64,000 nucleotides of DNA from Tenacibaculum aquimarinum (GTDB taxonomy: Bacteria; Bacteroidota; Bacteroidia; Flavobacteriales; Flavobacteriaceae): assembly GCF_022478115.1 (NCBI RefSeq), contig NZ_JAKGSC010000003.1:1-64000 (forward strand), in the 5' to 3' direction. The notes below the pieces were generated by a model, which was not told where the DNA came from, made no database searches, and saw nothing but the letters and a program-made list of their open reading frames with translations. Of the stretch, positions 19,498-27,927 are shown in pieces (positions within the stretch are counted from its first letter, which is position 1; every line of letters starts with the position of its first letter). A program made the position numbers and the translations under genes.

Positions 19498-19614
19498 TTA
19501 ATTTCAATTTTTTTCAGTATGAAACACAATGTATTTCTGAATATGCGTCGTTTTAATGACTTATATTCAACGTTAGCTAAGTTACTTAAAAAATATGTCT
19601 AGAAACAAACCAAA

Positions 19615-20565
19615 CTATTTCTCAGAATTCTTAATTTGTATAATCTGTGCAGCAATACTTACGGCTATTTCTTCAACGGTTTCGCTTTTTATTGAGATTC
19701 CAATTGGTGCGTAAACCGTGTTTAATTCTTCTTGTGTAAAACCTTCTTTTAGTAAAACTTCCCACATGGTTTTTAGTTTTGCGTTGCTGCCTAAAACACC
19801 TAAAAATTTATAATGGTTTTTAAGAAGTTTGCTTAAAACTAATTTATCATCTGTGTATTTGTTGGTCATTATGGCAACGTAACTTGTGTTGCCTTTTGTA
19901 ATATAATTGTCAATTTCTTCATAGTTAACAACCAGTTTTTTATTTGCAAAGGTGTTGTTTTCTAAAGTGTTTAGGTTTTCTCTATTATCAAAAATAACTA
20001 CGTAAAAACCAAGTTTTACAAATAGTTCAGAAACGGCAACACCAACATGTCCGCCACCAACAATGTATAAGGTTTCTTTAGAACCAATGTGTTCTTCAAA
20101 ATGCCAATTTGTTGTTGAGGTTATTGTATAATCAAATCGGTTTTCTAATACTTTATGAGAAAAGTGAAAAGAAGATGGTGTTAAACTTAATGCTCCTTTT
20201 TCGCTATTTTTTAGGCAATTTAAAATGTCTTTAACAACGGAAATGTGTTTGTTGTCTAAACAATGAAAAGCTACGGTTTGTTCGCCTGAGCAAATCATTC
20301 CAGAGCCATCTTTTATATTTCCTTTGTGTATTTGCTTCTTTATAAATGTTGGCGAATTTTCTAATATCAATAATTGTTGGGCTTCTTCAACTAAAGAAAA
20401 TTCCATAACGCCGCCGCCAATTGAGCCAAAAATAAATCCGTCTTCTGCAACCAACATTTTAAACCCTTTTCTGCCAGGAGAACTTCCGTGATTTTCAATA
20501 ACGGTTAAGACATATATTTTTTGATTGTCTTTGAGTTTATTTAGTATGTGTTGCCAGAAAATCAT
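19615..20565 (-). CDS. xdhC: XdhC-family molybdenum cofactor chaperone
   Basis: XdhC proteins bind the molybdenum cofactor, help its sulfuration and insert it into xanthine dehydrogenase. The 316-residue protein has the N-terminal XdhC/CoxI segment with HGSSPGRKGFKMLV and GSIGGGVMEF, and a C-terminal Rossmann-like domain with LYIVGGGHVGVAVSELF and VLGSNAKLKTMW. It overlaps the preceding gene by 4 bp and is the last gene of the xanthine dehydrogenase operon. Confidence 0.9.
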   Translation of the reverse strand: MIFWQHILNKLKDNQKIYVLTVIENHGSSPGRKGFKMLVAEDGFIFGSIGGGVMEFSLVEEAQQLLILENSPTFIKKQIHKGNIKDGSGMICSGEQTVAFHCLDNKHISVVKDILNCLKNSEKGALSLTPSSFHFSHKVLENRFDYTITSTTNWHFEEHIGSKETLYIVGGGHVGVAVSELFVKLGFYVVIFDNRENLNTLENNTFANKKLVVNYEEIDNYITKGNTSYVAIMTNKYTDDKLVLSKLLKNHYKFLGVLGSNAKLKTMWEVLLKEGFTQEELNTVYAPIGISIKSETVEEIAVSIAAQIIQIKNSEK

Positions 20566-20936
20566 TGAAAAATTGTTTCACTTAATGCGTAATAAATAGC
20601 CATTATTGCAGAGAAAATAGCACTTGCAAGAAAACGCCAATCGAGTTTTATTTTATTCTGAATTAAAAAATTAGCAATAAAAGAAATTGGAATATTTACT
20701 AAAAACGACAAACATGCTATTTCTAATAAGTTGAAATTTATATCAGAAAAACTACCAGAAAATAGTTTTATAAATGCCAAATGTCTAAAAATCCACAGTG
20801 GATTAAAATAGGCAATTGCCAATCCGGTTTTTGACAATGTTTGTTTAATTCCAGAAAGTTGGGCAGTTTTTTTATCAATCCAAGCAAAGTAATTTGGAAT
20901 TTCAAAAGCATAAATAGTTGCGCCTACCAACATCAT
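20562..20936 (-). CDS. Mpv17/PMP22-like membrane protein, apparent 5' frameshift
   Basis: From the first ATG the protein has 124 residues with about four membrane segments. The open frame continues upstream without an ATG to 21062 and adds KGAIIYSAGDTIAAILLNEF, which fits the conserved N-terminal GD-x-I/L-A-x segment of Mpv17/PMP22-family proteins. An ATG at 21070 is out of frame by one base at a run of five A; six A would give a continuous protein starting MNKKLNSIKLKFTK. The real gene is therefore probably 20562-21070 with a frameshift or sequence error. It sits inside the xdh operon between xdhB and xdhC; its role there is unknown. Confidence 0.6.
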   Translation of the reverse strand: MMLVGATIYAFEIPNYFAWIDKKTAQLSGIKQTLSKTGLAIAYFNPLWIFRHLAFIKLFSGSFSDINFNLLEIACLSFLVNIPISFIANFLIQNKIKLDWRFLASAIFSAIMAIYYALSETIFQ

Positions 20937-21096
20937 TCCTAGTAATCTATAGATTGAGAATTCGTTTAGTAAAATAGCAGCAATAGTATCTCCAGCGCTA
21001 TAAATTATAGCGCCTTTTAGTACGTTTTGTTTTGTGAATTTCAGTTTAATTGAATTTAGTTTTTATTCATGAGGATTTGTCAAAATTAAATGCCCA

Positions 21097-23361
21097 TTAT
21101 GGGCTCTCATACAAAGCCATTAACACTTTTTCTGGTGTAAAAGGCGCATGAAATTTCAACGTATAATTAGGATTGAATTCCTTAACCGCTTGTTGAATAG
21201 CAAAATAAGTTCCAATTCCATACATTAATGGAGGTTCTCCAACTGCTTTCGATTTTTTAATAGCCAAGTCGTTTCCTTCTGTTTCTAACGGAATTGTTTC
21301 AATGGTTTTTGGTGCAGAAAATATGTCTGGAACTTTATACGTAGACAACGCATTTGATAATAATCGACCATCAGAATTATAAGAAATTTCTTCCATCGTC
21401 ATCCAACCAATTCCTTGTGCCAAAGCACCTTCAACTTGACCAATATCAATTCCTAAATTCATAGATTTCCCAAAATCATGTACAATTTTTACGCTATCAA
21501 TTTCATAAATTCCACGCAAACAATCTACGGTAACCGTTGTAATTGCAGTTCCATACACATGATACGCAAAAGGATGTCCTTTTTCTTTGCTTTTATCAAA
21601 ATGAATAATTGGCGTTGCATAATGCGCGTTTTCAGTAAGTGCGACTCTTTCTAACATTGCTTGTGCAACTAATTCTTCCCAAGAAAGTGCAGTTTTTTCA
21701 TCGTTCAGAAAAACAAAATCATCTTTAAAACTAATATTTTTTTCTTCGGAAGAAAGCTTTTTAGAAGCAACCTTGGTTAATCTTTCAATTAAAGAATTAC
21801 ACGCCATTTCTACCGCTTTTCCGTTTAAATCTGCTGTAGAACTTGCGGCAGTAGGAGAGGTGTTTGCAACTCTGGTTGTATTTGTGGTTTCTAATTTCAC
21901 TTTATTGGCAGCAATTCCTAAAATGTCTTGGGCAACTTGCAACATTTTAGTGTTTACGCTTTGTCCCATTTCTACAGCGCCAGTTGAAACGCCAACACTT
22001 CCGTCTTGATAAATATGAATTAATGCTCTTGCATGATTCATTGGTGTGTTGGTAAATGAAATTCCGAATGCAATTGGCATCAAAGAAATTCCTTTTTTAT
22101 ACAGTTGATTTTCTTTGTTGAAAATTTCAATTTCAGTTTCAAGTTTCTCTAATTCAAATTGTTCTTTTGCAGAAAACCATGCTTTTTTTGCTTGCACTTC
22201 AGTTGCAACTTGTCCGAAAGAGAATGTATCTTTTTCATCAAATAGATTTGCTTCCTGAATAAGACGTCTATTGATGTTTAATTTGTCTGCAACATTAGCA
22301 ATGGCACTTTCTATAACAAACATTCCTTGCGGCCCACCAAAACCTCTAAATGCTGTGTTTGGCGGTAGATTTGTTTTACAACTGTACACAGTTGTTGCCA
22401 CATTGGGAACAAAATAACTGTTGGTTGCATGGAACAAAGTTCGTTCTGCAATTGCTGGAGATAAATCTGCAGCAGCTCCAGAGTTTTGAAGAAACTCTAC
22501 TTCAAAAGCTTTAATTTTTAAGTCTTTTGTTAAGCCTATTTTATAAAATGATGAATATGGATGGCGTTTTCCTGTCATTCGCAAATCATCATGTCGATTA
22601 AGTATGTATTTTACGGGTTTATTTAAATGTTGTGTAGCAACTGCGGCCATAACAGCCCAAGGTGTTGCTTGATCTTCCTTACCTCCAAAACCGCCACCAA
22701 GTCTTGTTACATCAACCTCAATTTTATGCATAGAAACACCTAAAACACGCGCTGCTATTTTTTGAACAGCTGTTGGTCCTTGTGTAGAAGAAATCAGTTT
22801 TATATTGCCATTTTCTTGTGGAATTGCATAGCAACCTTGTGTTTCTAAATATAAATGTTCTTGTCCGTTAGAAAAAGTTTCTCCTTCAAAAACGTAATCA
22901 CAATCTTTAAATGCTTCCGATGAATTTCCGAGTGAAAAAGAACGAGGTGCATTAATAAAACTACCTTTTTCTTTGGCTTCTTTAGCAGTTGTAATTACAG
23001 GTAATTCTTCAATTTCTATGTTAATTAATTTACGTGCTTTTTTAGCAATAGCTTCGCTTTCTGCAACGATAAAAGCAATAGGTTGTCCCCAAAAATGAAC
23101 TTCATCTTCCGCCCAAAGTGGTTCGTCAGGAAGAATTCCTCCAATTTGATTTTCGCCTACAATATCTTTATAGGTAAATATTTTCTCAACACCTTCAAGC
23201 GCTTCCGCTTTTGTATAATCTACCCATTTTATTTTTCCATGTGCTTTTGGAGAGTCAAAAGCCAAACCATATAAAGTGTCTTTGCGTGTAATTACATCAT
23301 CTACAAAAAGAGATTCGCCACGAACATGCGTAAAACTATCTATGTTTTTCATTGTTTTCAT
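21097..23361 (-). CDS. xdhB: Xanthine dehydrogenase, molybdopterin-binding subunit
   Basis: This subunit oxidises hypoxanthine and xanthine at the molybdenum centre. The 754-residue protein has the family's cofactor motifs GGGFGGKEDQATPWAVMAAV, AFRGFGGPQGMFVIE and, near the C-terminus, KAVGEPPLMYGIGTYFA, whose Glu is the expected catalytic base. Length is typical of the split-subunit bacterial enzyme. Its start overlaps the stop of xdhA by one base (TAATG), showing translational coupling. Confidence 0.94.
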   Translation of the reverse strand: MKTMKNIDSFTHVRGESLFVDDVITRKDTLYGLAFDSPKAHGKIKWVDYTKAEALEGVEKIFTYKDIVGENQIGGILPDEPLWAEDEVHFWGQPIAFIVAESEAIAKKARKLINIEIEELPVITTAKEAKEKGSFINAPRSFSLGNSSEAFKDCDYVFEGETFSNGQEHLYLETQGCYAIPQENGNIKLISSTQGPTAVQKIAARVLGVSMHKIEVDVTRLGGGFGGKEDQATPWAVMAAVATQHLNKPVKYILNRHDDLRMTGKRHPYSSFYKIGLTKDLKIKAFEVEFLQNSGAAADLSPAIAERTLFHATNSYFVPNVATTVYSCKTNLPPNTAFRGFGGPQGMFVIESAIANVADKLNINRRLIQEANLFDEKDTFSFGQVATEVQAKKAWFSAKEQFELEKLETEIEIFNKENQLYKKGISLMPIAFGISFTNTPMNHARALIHIYQDGSVGVSTGAVEMGQSVNTKMLQVAQDILGIAANKVKLETTNTTRVANTSPTAASSTADLNGKAVEMACNSLIERLTKVASKKLSSEEKNISFKDDFVFLNDEKTALSWEELVAQAMLERVALTENAHYATPIIHFDKSKEKGHPFAYHVYGTAITTVTVDCLRGIYEIDSVKIVHDFGKSMNLGIDIGQVEGALAQGIGWMTMEEISYNSDGRLLSNALSTYKVPDIFSAPKTIETIPLETEGNDLAIKKSKAVGEPPLMYGIGTYFAIQQAVKEFNPNYTLKFHAPFTPEKVLMALYESP

Positions 23362-24758
23362 TAGGCGATTAATTTTTGAAGTTCAACTTTACTTGGAAAT
23401 AATTCAATAAAATGCGCAAAGAATAATTGCTTAGCAAGTAGTCTTTTGTATGCTGAAGTTCCACGGACATCACTAATTGGTGTAATTTCTGATTGCAAAA
23501 CAGTTTCAGCTTCTTTAATAGTTTTGTTGTTTATTTCCTTTCCAACTAAAAATTGACCTGTTTTAAACAAGTATTTTGGAATTGCCGCTACACCACCAAC
23601 AGAAAAATGTGCGTCGGTAACTGTATTATTTTTAAGAGTTATGCTTCCTGCGGAATTTACACTAGCAATATCTAAATGAGTTCGTTTGCTTACTTTTTCA
23701 AAATTGAAAAAAGTGTTTTTTGAAGGAACTGGAAAAGAAATTGAGGTTAAAATTTCATCTTCTTGTAAATCATATTTTTTATAATCTTGATGAAATTCTT
23801 GAAACGGAATTGTTCTTTCTGATCCGTTTTTATGTTGAATTGTAAGTGTTGAGTTTAACGCCAAAAAGAAAATAGACATATCTCCAATTGGTGATGCGTT
23901 TACAAAGTTTCCACCTAAAGTTCCCATGTTTCTAATCTGTTCAGAAGATACTAGTTTTAAGAACTGTTTTAGTTTTGAGAAAAGTGTTTGTAATTGCAAG
24001 CTTTCATCCATATTTGTAACGGTTGCATTTGCGCCTATTGAACAAATTCCGTTAGAAAAAACAATATTTTTTAATTCTTTTTTACTTGAAAGTAGTTCAA
24101 TATTTTCTTCAGATAAATCATCTGCATAACGAACATATAAATCGGTTCCATTTGCAACCTTAGTTTCTTCTGAATTTAATTTTTCAACTTTTAAATCTTT
24201 TATTCTATTAGGAATTTCTTCAAAATAATTAGGAATAAAACCTTCTTGTATCAACCAAGCTATTTTATTGTTTTCATCTTTTTGAAGTAGTTTTTCTTCA
24301 ATTTCAAAACCAGCTTTTTCAATGGATTTATAACCTGTGCATCTACAAATGTTTCCGCTAACGGCATCATTACAAGTTTTGTTTTTATCATTCCCTAAAG
24401 CAAAACCTGTCATAGAAACCACAAAGCCTGGAGTGCAAAAACCACATTGTGTTGCGTAGTTATTGCTCATTGCTTCTTGTGCACTATTTAATTTTTTGGG
24501 AAGATTAATTCCTTCAATAGTTACAATGTGTTTACCATGAGCGTTACCTAAAGGCGAAATACAAGAAGTAATGCTTTGGTAGCTAATTTTGTTATTATTT
24601 AATTCGCCAACCAAAACTGTACAAGCGCCACAATCTCCTTCGCGACAACCAATTTTTGTGCCTTTTAATTGTTGGTTTTCTCGAATAAAATCGAGTAGTG
24701 TAACTCCAGATTTCTCAGGTGTTTTTATTGTTTTATTGTTAAGTATAAAATGTATCAT
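23361..24758 (-). CDS. xdhA: Xanthine dehydrogenase, iron-sulfur/FAD subunit
   Basis: The 465-residue subunit carries electrons from the Mo centre to NAD. The N-terminal plant-type [2Fe-2S] domain has GCREGDCGACTVL; the second cluster domain has CGFCTPGFVVSM and NICRCTGYKSIEKA. The FAD domain follows from about residue 185 with ATVTNMD and IRNMGTLGGNFVNASPIGD. All eight cluster cysteines are visible. It is the first gene of the operon xdhA-xdhB-Mpv17-like-xdhC. Confidence 0.94.
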   Translation of the reverse strand: MIHFILNNKTIKTPEKSGVTLLDFIRENQQLKGTKIGCREGDCGACTVLVGELNNNKISYQSITSCISPLGNAHGKHIVTIEGINLPKKLNSAQEAMSNNYATQCGFCTPGFVVSMTGFALGNDKNKTCNDAVSGNICRCTGYKSIEKAGFEIEEKLLQKDENNKIAWLIQEGFIPNYFEEIPNRIKDLKVEKLNSEETKVANGTDLYVRYADDLSEENIELLSSKKELKNIVFSNGICSIGANATVTNMDESLQLQTLFSKLKQFLKLVSSEQIRNMGTLGGNFVNASPIGDMSIFFLALNSTLTIQHKNGSERTIPFQEFHQDYKKYDLQEDEILTSISFPVPSKNTFFNFEKVSKRTHLDIASVNSAGSITLKNNTVTDAHFSVGGVAAIPKYLFKTGQFLVGKEINNKTIKEAETVLQSEITPISDVRGTSAYKRLLAKQLFFAHFIELFPSKVELQKLIA

Positions 24759-25075
24759 AAGTATAATAGCAAGGTAGTAATTTTTTAAAATAAAATCAAC
24801 TTAACTTTTATTTCTAAGCTTATTTTGTTCTTTTTAATAATTTGGTATTTCTGTTAAAATTGAAATAGTTTTAGGCATAAAAAAGAGCATTGATAACAAT
24901 CAATGCTCTTTACAAGAAAAATAAATTATTAGGTTTCATAAATTGCTGCCAGGCAATTTTGTTACCACAATTTATATTAAGAACGAAATTTTTTTTCACT
25001 TGTTGTATTTCTTATGTTTATAATTCAATATATAAAGATTGAAACTAAATGGTCAGTTAAGGTTTATAGTTTTGC
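24759..25075. other. Intergenic region between xdhA and the glutathione peroxidase gene
   Basis: About 317 bp without a gene. It holds the terminator at 24881-24911 and a small inverted repeat, AAATTGC (24940-24946) and GCAATTT (24953-24959). The xdh promoter should lie at the left side, but no clean TAnnTTTG is seen. Confidence 0.6.
24881..24911 (-). terminator. Terminator after the glutathione peroxidase gene
   Basis: GAGCATTGAT (24885-24894) pairs perfectly with ATCAATGCTC (24899-24908) around AACA, with A/T tracts outside. The longer U-tract is on the minus strand, serving the peroxidase gene. Confidence 0.8.
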
Positions 25076-25555
25076 TTATAAAAAATGTTTTATAATTTTT
25101 TTACTTGTAGGTTTGGTTAAGGAATACCAATAATCAACAAAAATTCCGTTTTTGTTTACTAGATATTTTTGAAAATTCCATTTTACGGTAGAACTCTTTT
25201 TGTCATTCAATTCTTTTGAGGTAAGCCATTTATAAAGTGGATGTTGATTCTCTCCTTTTACATCAACTTTTTCAGTAATTAAAAATGTTACTCCATAATT
25301 TATTTCGCAAAATTCATTAATTTCTTCGGAAGTTCCTGGTTCTTGAGCACCAAATTGATTGCATGGAATTCCAATAACTACTAAATCATTATAAGTGTCA
25401 TTTAATTCTTGTAGTTCTTTGTACTGTGGTGTAAATCCACATTTAGAAGCAACGTTAACAAAAAGCACATTTTTTCCCTTAAAAACAGAAAAGTCTACAA
25501 GTTTACCTTGCAGACTTTTAATTTTTATATCGTAAAAAGATATATTTTTACTCAT
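25076..25555 (-). CDS. Glutathione peroxidase family protein
   Basis: The 159-residue enzyme reduces peroxides using thiols, probably thioredoxin as in most bacterial members. The peroxidatic cysteine is in NVASKCGFTPQY, the glutamine in IPCNQFGAQEPG, and the tryptophan in VKWNFQKYLV, giving the full catalytic set with Cys rather than selenocysteine. There is no signal peptide, so it is cytosolic. It lies 4 bp after the small conserved gene at 25560-25784. Confidence 0.93.
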   Translation of the reverse strand: MSKNISFYDIKIKSLQGKLVDFSVFKGKNVLFVNVASKCGFTPQYKELQELNDTYNDLVVIGIPCNQFGAQEPGTSEEINEFCEINYGVTFLITEKVDVKGENQHPLYKWLTSKELNDKKSSTVKWNFQKYLVNKNGIFVDYWYSLTKPTSKKIIKHFL

Positions 25556-25559
25556 ATTT

Positions 25560-25784
25560 TTATGACGTTAAAGGTTTTCCTTTAAGTCGTTTTTCAATAC
25601 GTTGTTTAATAACTGTTAAACGTTTCATAATATCCATTATTTCTGCGTCCTTAGTTTCTTTGTAAACTTCATTTAAGCTTAAAATTAGGTCTTTTACTTC
25701 TCTAGACGCTAGTATTCTATCACTAGTTGTTGGGAAACTAAATTTTCTATTTTCAAACTCTAAAGCTTTCTCTATCAATTCCAT
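25560..25784 (-). CDS. Small conserved hypothetical protein
   Basis: The 74-residue protein is charged and mainly helical (MELIEKALEFENRKFSFPTT, then LILSLNEVYKETKDAEIMDI and a basic tail RLKGKPLTS). No family is recognised. It is cotranscribed with glutathione peroxidase, four bases apart, and is the last core gene before the genomic island. Confidence 0.65.
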   Translation of the reverse strand: MELIEKALEFENRKFSFPTTSDRILASREVKDLILSLNEVYKETKDAEIMDIMKRLTVIKQRIEKRLKGKPLTS

Positions 25785-25919
25785 AGATTGTTTATTTTAA
25801 TAATTTTACTTTCAATTTAAAGTTGGTAAGCTGAAAGATTTAATACGTAAATATAAAAAGGTTTAGTTAATATGCAAATTTTTATAACATAAAAATAACT
25901 TACTTAATAAATTTGTATA

Positions 25920-25948
25920 AAAAAATCCAGCTTAAAAGCTGGATTTTT
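25920..25948 (-). terminator. Displaced terminator, probably the original tRNA-Pro terminator
   Basis: AAAAATCCAGCTT pairs with AGCTGGATTTTT around a short loop, with its U-tract on the minus strand. It ends exactly where the tRNA-Pro 3' fragment begins. In the uninterrupted chromosome it would lie directly 3' of tRNA-Pro, so it was probably separated from the tRNA by island insertion. Confidence 0.7.
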
Positions 25949-25965
25949 GTCGGGGTGGCAGGATT
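25949..25965. repeat. attL core: orphan tRNA-Pro 3' fragment
   Basis: GTCGGGGTGGCAGGATT is identical to the 3' end of tRNA-Pro (56244-56260). After it the sequence diverges (ATAAC versus CGAAC), so no complete tRNA is present here. Confidence 0.85.
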
Positions 25966-26022
25966 ATAACTGCTTCCCGTTTATGTTTAATAATCAATAA
26001 GTTATGTAATTTTCAAATTACG

Positions 26023-26041
26023 TGGTAACCGAATGGGTAAC
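26023..26041 (+). promoter_or_regulatory. Putative integrase arm-binding site, left end
   Basis: TGGTAACCGAATGGGTAAC matches 17 of 19 bases at 56122-56140 near the right end, in the same orientation. Location just inside the att core at both ends fits an arm-type site. Confidence 0.5.
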
Positions 26042-26164
26042 TTTATTGATAAGAACTTTCGCTTTGTATTAGTTTACACTTGAGCGATGCAAATATAGCA
26101 ACCTCAACTTAACAATACAACATAAATTTACGCAAATTTTATGAAAAATAAAAGTAGATTGTAA

Positions 26165-26359
26165 CTAATTAATATACTGATTAATAACTTCTATTTCTAT
26201 ACCTGAATACTCCGAAAATTCACGTATAGTAACAAATTGATGAGGTTCTTTGTCTTGTAATTTTCGGATAGTTTGAAGTAATTTACGCCCATATCGCTCA
26301 CTCCTACCTGTTATAAGTTGGATATCTTTTGCATATATACATATTCGTTTGCGATTCAT
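26165..26359 (-). CDS. Small hypothetical protein of the island left end
   Basis: The 64-residue protein reads MNRKRICIYAKDIQLITGRS and continues with basic and helical segments (YGRKLLQTIRKLQDKEPHQF, then IREFSEYSGIEIEVINQYIN). The two short helical stretches could be a DNA-binding helix-turn-helix, and its place next to attL would suit an excision or regulatory factor, but this is inference. No family was recognised. Confidence 0.55.
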   Translation of the reverse strand: MNRKRICIYAKDIQLITGRSERYGRKLLQTIRKLQDKEPHQFVTIREFSEYSGIEIEVINQYIN

Positions 26360-26520
26360 AAGGCTTTATCTCGGGCTTATCTATGCTTTTTCATACAAAT
26401 ATAAAGCCATCTGTGGTTTATTTGGTAAAATCGGTTTATATAGCATTTAACGGAACTTGATTTTTTAATACCTGAATACAAGTTAGTTGTTTTGTTTTAT
26501 TAATCAAAAAATGAAATATT

Positions 26521-27276
26521 ATGGCAATACAAACAGGAATTATTAAATTAAAAGGAACTATCGGTGGTATTTCTTTTTACAAAACAAGCGATGGACATCT
26601 AGCACGCGAAAAAGGTGGTGTTGATGCCAGTCGTATTGCAAATGATCCTGCGTTTCAGAGAACGCGTGAAAATGGGTCGGAATTTGGACGTGCAGGAAAA
26701 GGTGGAAAAGTATTGAGAAATGCTATTCGTATTCTTTTGCAAAATGCAAAAGATAAACGTGTAGCTTCTCGATTAACAAAAGACCTTTTAGCTATCATTA
26801 AGACAGACACGACCAATGATAGAGGTTTAAGAACCTTAACAGAAGGGGATTTTAACCTATTATTAGGTTTTGAATTCAATCTAAATGGTAAATTAGGTAC
26901 TACTTTATTTACACCTTTTGTAAATGCGTTTGACCGTGTTTCTGGGGATGCAACTTTGGACATTGCTCCTTTTTCTCCAACTTTAAGAATTGCAGCTCCT
27001 TCAGGAACAACACATTTTAAAGTGGTTATGGGTGCTGCTGAATTGGATTTTGAAAATGAATCTTCAGTTTTTGAAAATGACGAAACAGTAATTCTGCCTT
27101 ACACGTCTGCTGATACAGCTGCAATTGCTTTAACAGCGTCATTAACTGCGAACTCTACTGTAGATGTTGTTCAGGTGCTTGGTATTGAATTTTATCAAGA
27201 AGTAAATGGGCAAATGTATGAGTTAAAAAACGGTGCTTACAATGCCTTATCTGTTGTTACTATAGATACTCCATAA
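26521..27276 (+). CDS. Unknown protein, first gene of the island's four-gene cassette
   Basis: The 251-residue protein starts MAIQTGIIKLKGTIGGISFY, followed by a region rich in basic residues (residues about 25-100) and a C-terminal beta-rich domain (from about 145, LRIAAPSGTTHFKVVMGAAE). No signal peptide or membrane segment is seen. It lies 2 bp upstream of the DUF5675 gene. The basic N-terminal half with a beta-rich C-terminal half could suit a nucleic-acid-associated or phage-like structural protein, but the function is unknown. Confidence 0.65.
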   Translation: MAIQTGIIKLKGTIGGISFYKTSDGHLAREKGGVDASRIANDPAFQRTRENGSEFGRAGKGGKVLRNAIRILLQNAKDKRVASRLTKDLLAIIKTDTTNDRGLRTLTEGDFNLLLGFEFNLNGKLGTTLFTPFVNAFDRVSGDATLDIAPFSPTLRIAAPSGTTHFKVVMGAAELDFENESSVFENDETVILPYTSADTAAIALTASLTANSTVDVVQVLGIEFYQEVNGQMYELKNGAYNALSVVTIDTP

Positions 27277-27278
27277 TT

Positions 27279-27701
27279 ATGGATTTAATACTCTATAGAG
27301 CGTATTACAAAGAGGGTACTAATGGTACTCTCTTTTGTTCTGATACCTTTTTATGTCACACAATAGAGCTTCCCTGGAAAAACAACAAGCGTAATTTATC
27401 GTGTATTCCAGAAGGCTCTTATGAAATCGTTACAAGGTATTCTAAACGTTTTCAAAATCATCTTTTAGTTAAAGGTGTAAAAAACAGACGATTGATTTTA
27501 TTTCATCCAGCTAATAATGCTTTAAAAGAATTAGAAGGATGTATTGCACCAGTAACCTATTTAAGTAATATAGGTATGGGAACTCAATCAAGACCAATGA
27601 TGCAAAAACTATTGTCTTTGGTACATCAAGCAAAAGACCGTAAAGAATCTATTTTATTAACTATTAAATCACAAAATTATGAACATTGTAGAACGTTATA
27701 A
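27279..27701 (+). CDS. DUF5675 family protein
   Basis: The 140-residue protein fits the DUF5675 pattern: an opening LILYRAYYKEGTNGTLF, then FLCHTIELPWKNN, CIPEGSYEIV, RLILFHPANN and LEGCIAPV. The conserved T-IELPW, P-G-Y and H-N residues are those shared within this family, which occurs in phages and mobile elements of Bacteroidetes and elsewhere. The biochemical role is unknown. The gene overlaps the downstream small membrane protein gene by 23 bp. Confidence 0.75.
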   Translation: MDLILYRAYYKEGTNGTLFCSDTFLCHTIELPWKNNKRNLSCIPEGSYEIVTRYSKRFQNHLLVKGVKNRRLILFHPANNALKELEGCIAPVTYLSNIGMGTQSRPMMQKLLSLVHQAKDRKESILLTIKSQNYEHCRTL

Positions 27702-27927
27702 AAAACCAACTCCGAAGTTTTTCAAAATTTTAAGAAATATTGGTATTGCTTTAGCAACAGCTGGTGGTGCCATTATTGCAGCTCCAATCACAATGCCTGC
27801 AATTGTTGTAACTATTGCAACTTATATGACAGTTGCCGGAACAGTTGCCACAGCTGTAAGTCAAGCAGTTGTTAAAGATGAAGGTAAATCTGAAATTAAA
27901 GCTAATGCAACTAACGATGGACCATAA
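27679..27927 (+). CDS. Small holin-like membrane protein
   Basis: The 82-residue protein has a basic N-terminus (MNIVERYKKPTPKFFKILRN), a long glycine- and alanine-rich hydrophobic stretch with two likely membrane segments (residues about 22-68) and a charged tail. Size and layout resemble holins or phage membrane proteins, but no family match is certain. It overlaps both neighbours, which shows a tight operon. Confidence 0.6.
   Translation: MNIVERYKKPTPKFFKILRNIGIALATAGGAIIAAPITMPAIVVTIATYMTVAGTVATAVSQAVVKDEGKSEIKANATNDGP

Larger units (their letters stand above)
18598..19584. mobile_element. Repeat-bounded insertion carrying one orphan gene
   Basis: The 10-mer TTAGCTAACG at 18603-18612 recurs inverted as CGTTAGCTAA at 19571-19580, enclosing about 970 bp. 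Inside the left end, GAAGTTTAGCT occurs twice (18598-18608 and 18781-18791), and two hairpins share a central ACAA: GAAAATC/GATTTTC (18639-18657) and GCCAAATC/GATTTGGC (18713-18733). One orphan gene fills the rest. No transposase is present, so movement would need outside enzymes. The boundaries are inferred. Confidence 0.45.
25785..26164. other. Left junction region of the genomic island
   Basis: About 380 bp without a gene. From left to right it holds an A/T-rich promoter-like stretch, the terminator at 25920-25948, the att repeat at 25949-25965 and a putative integrase arm site at 26023-26041. Confidence 0.65.

Noticed and set aside
24940..24959. AAATTGC/GCAATTT inverted repeat as an operator
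   Set aside because: Short, A/T-rich and not linked to a nearby regulator; it could arise by chance.
25949..25990. Second tRNA gene at the left island end
   Set aside because: Only the last 17 bp match tRNA-Pro; the T-loop and anticodon arm are absent.
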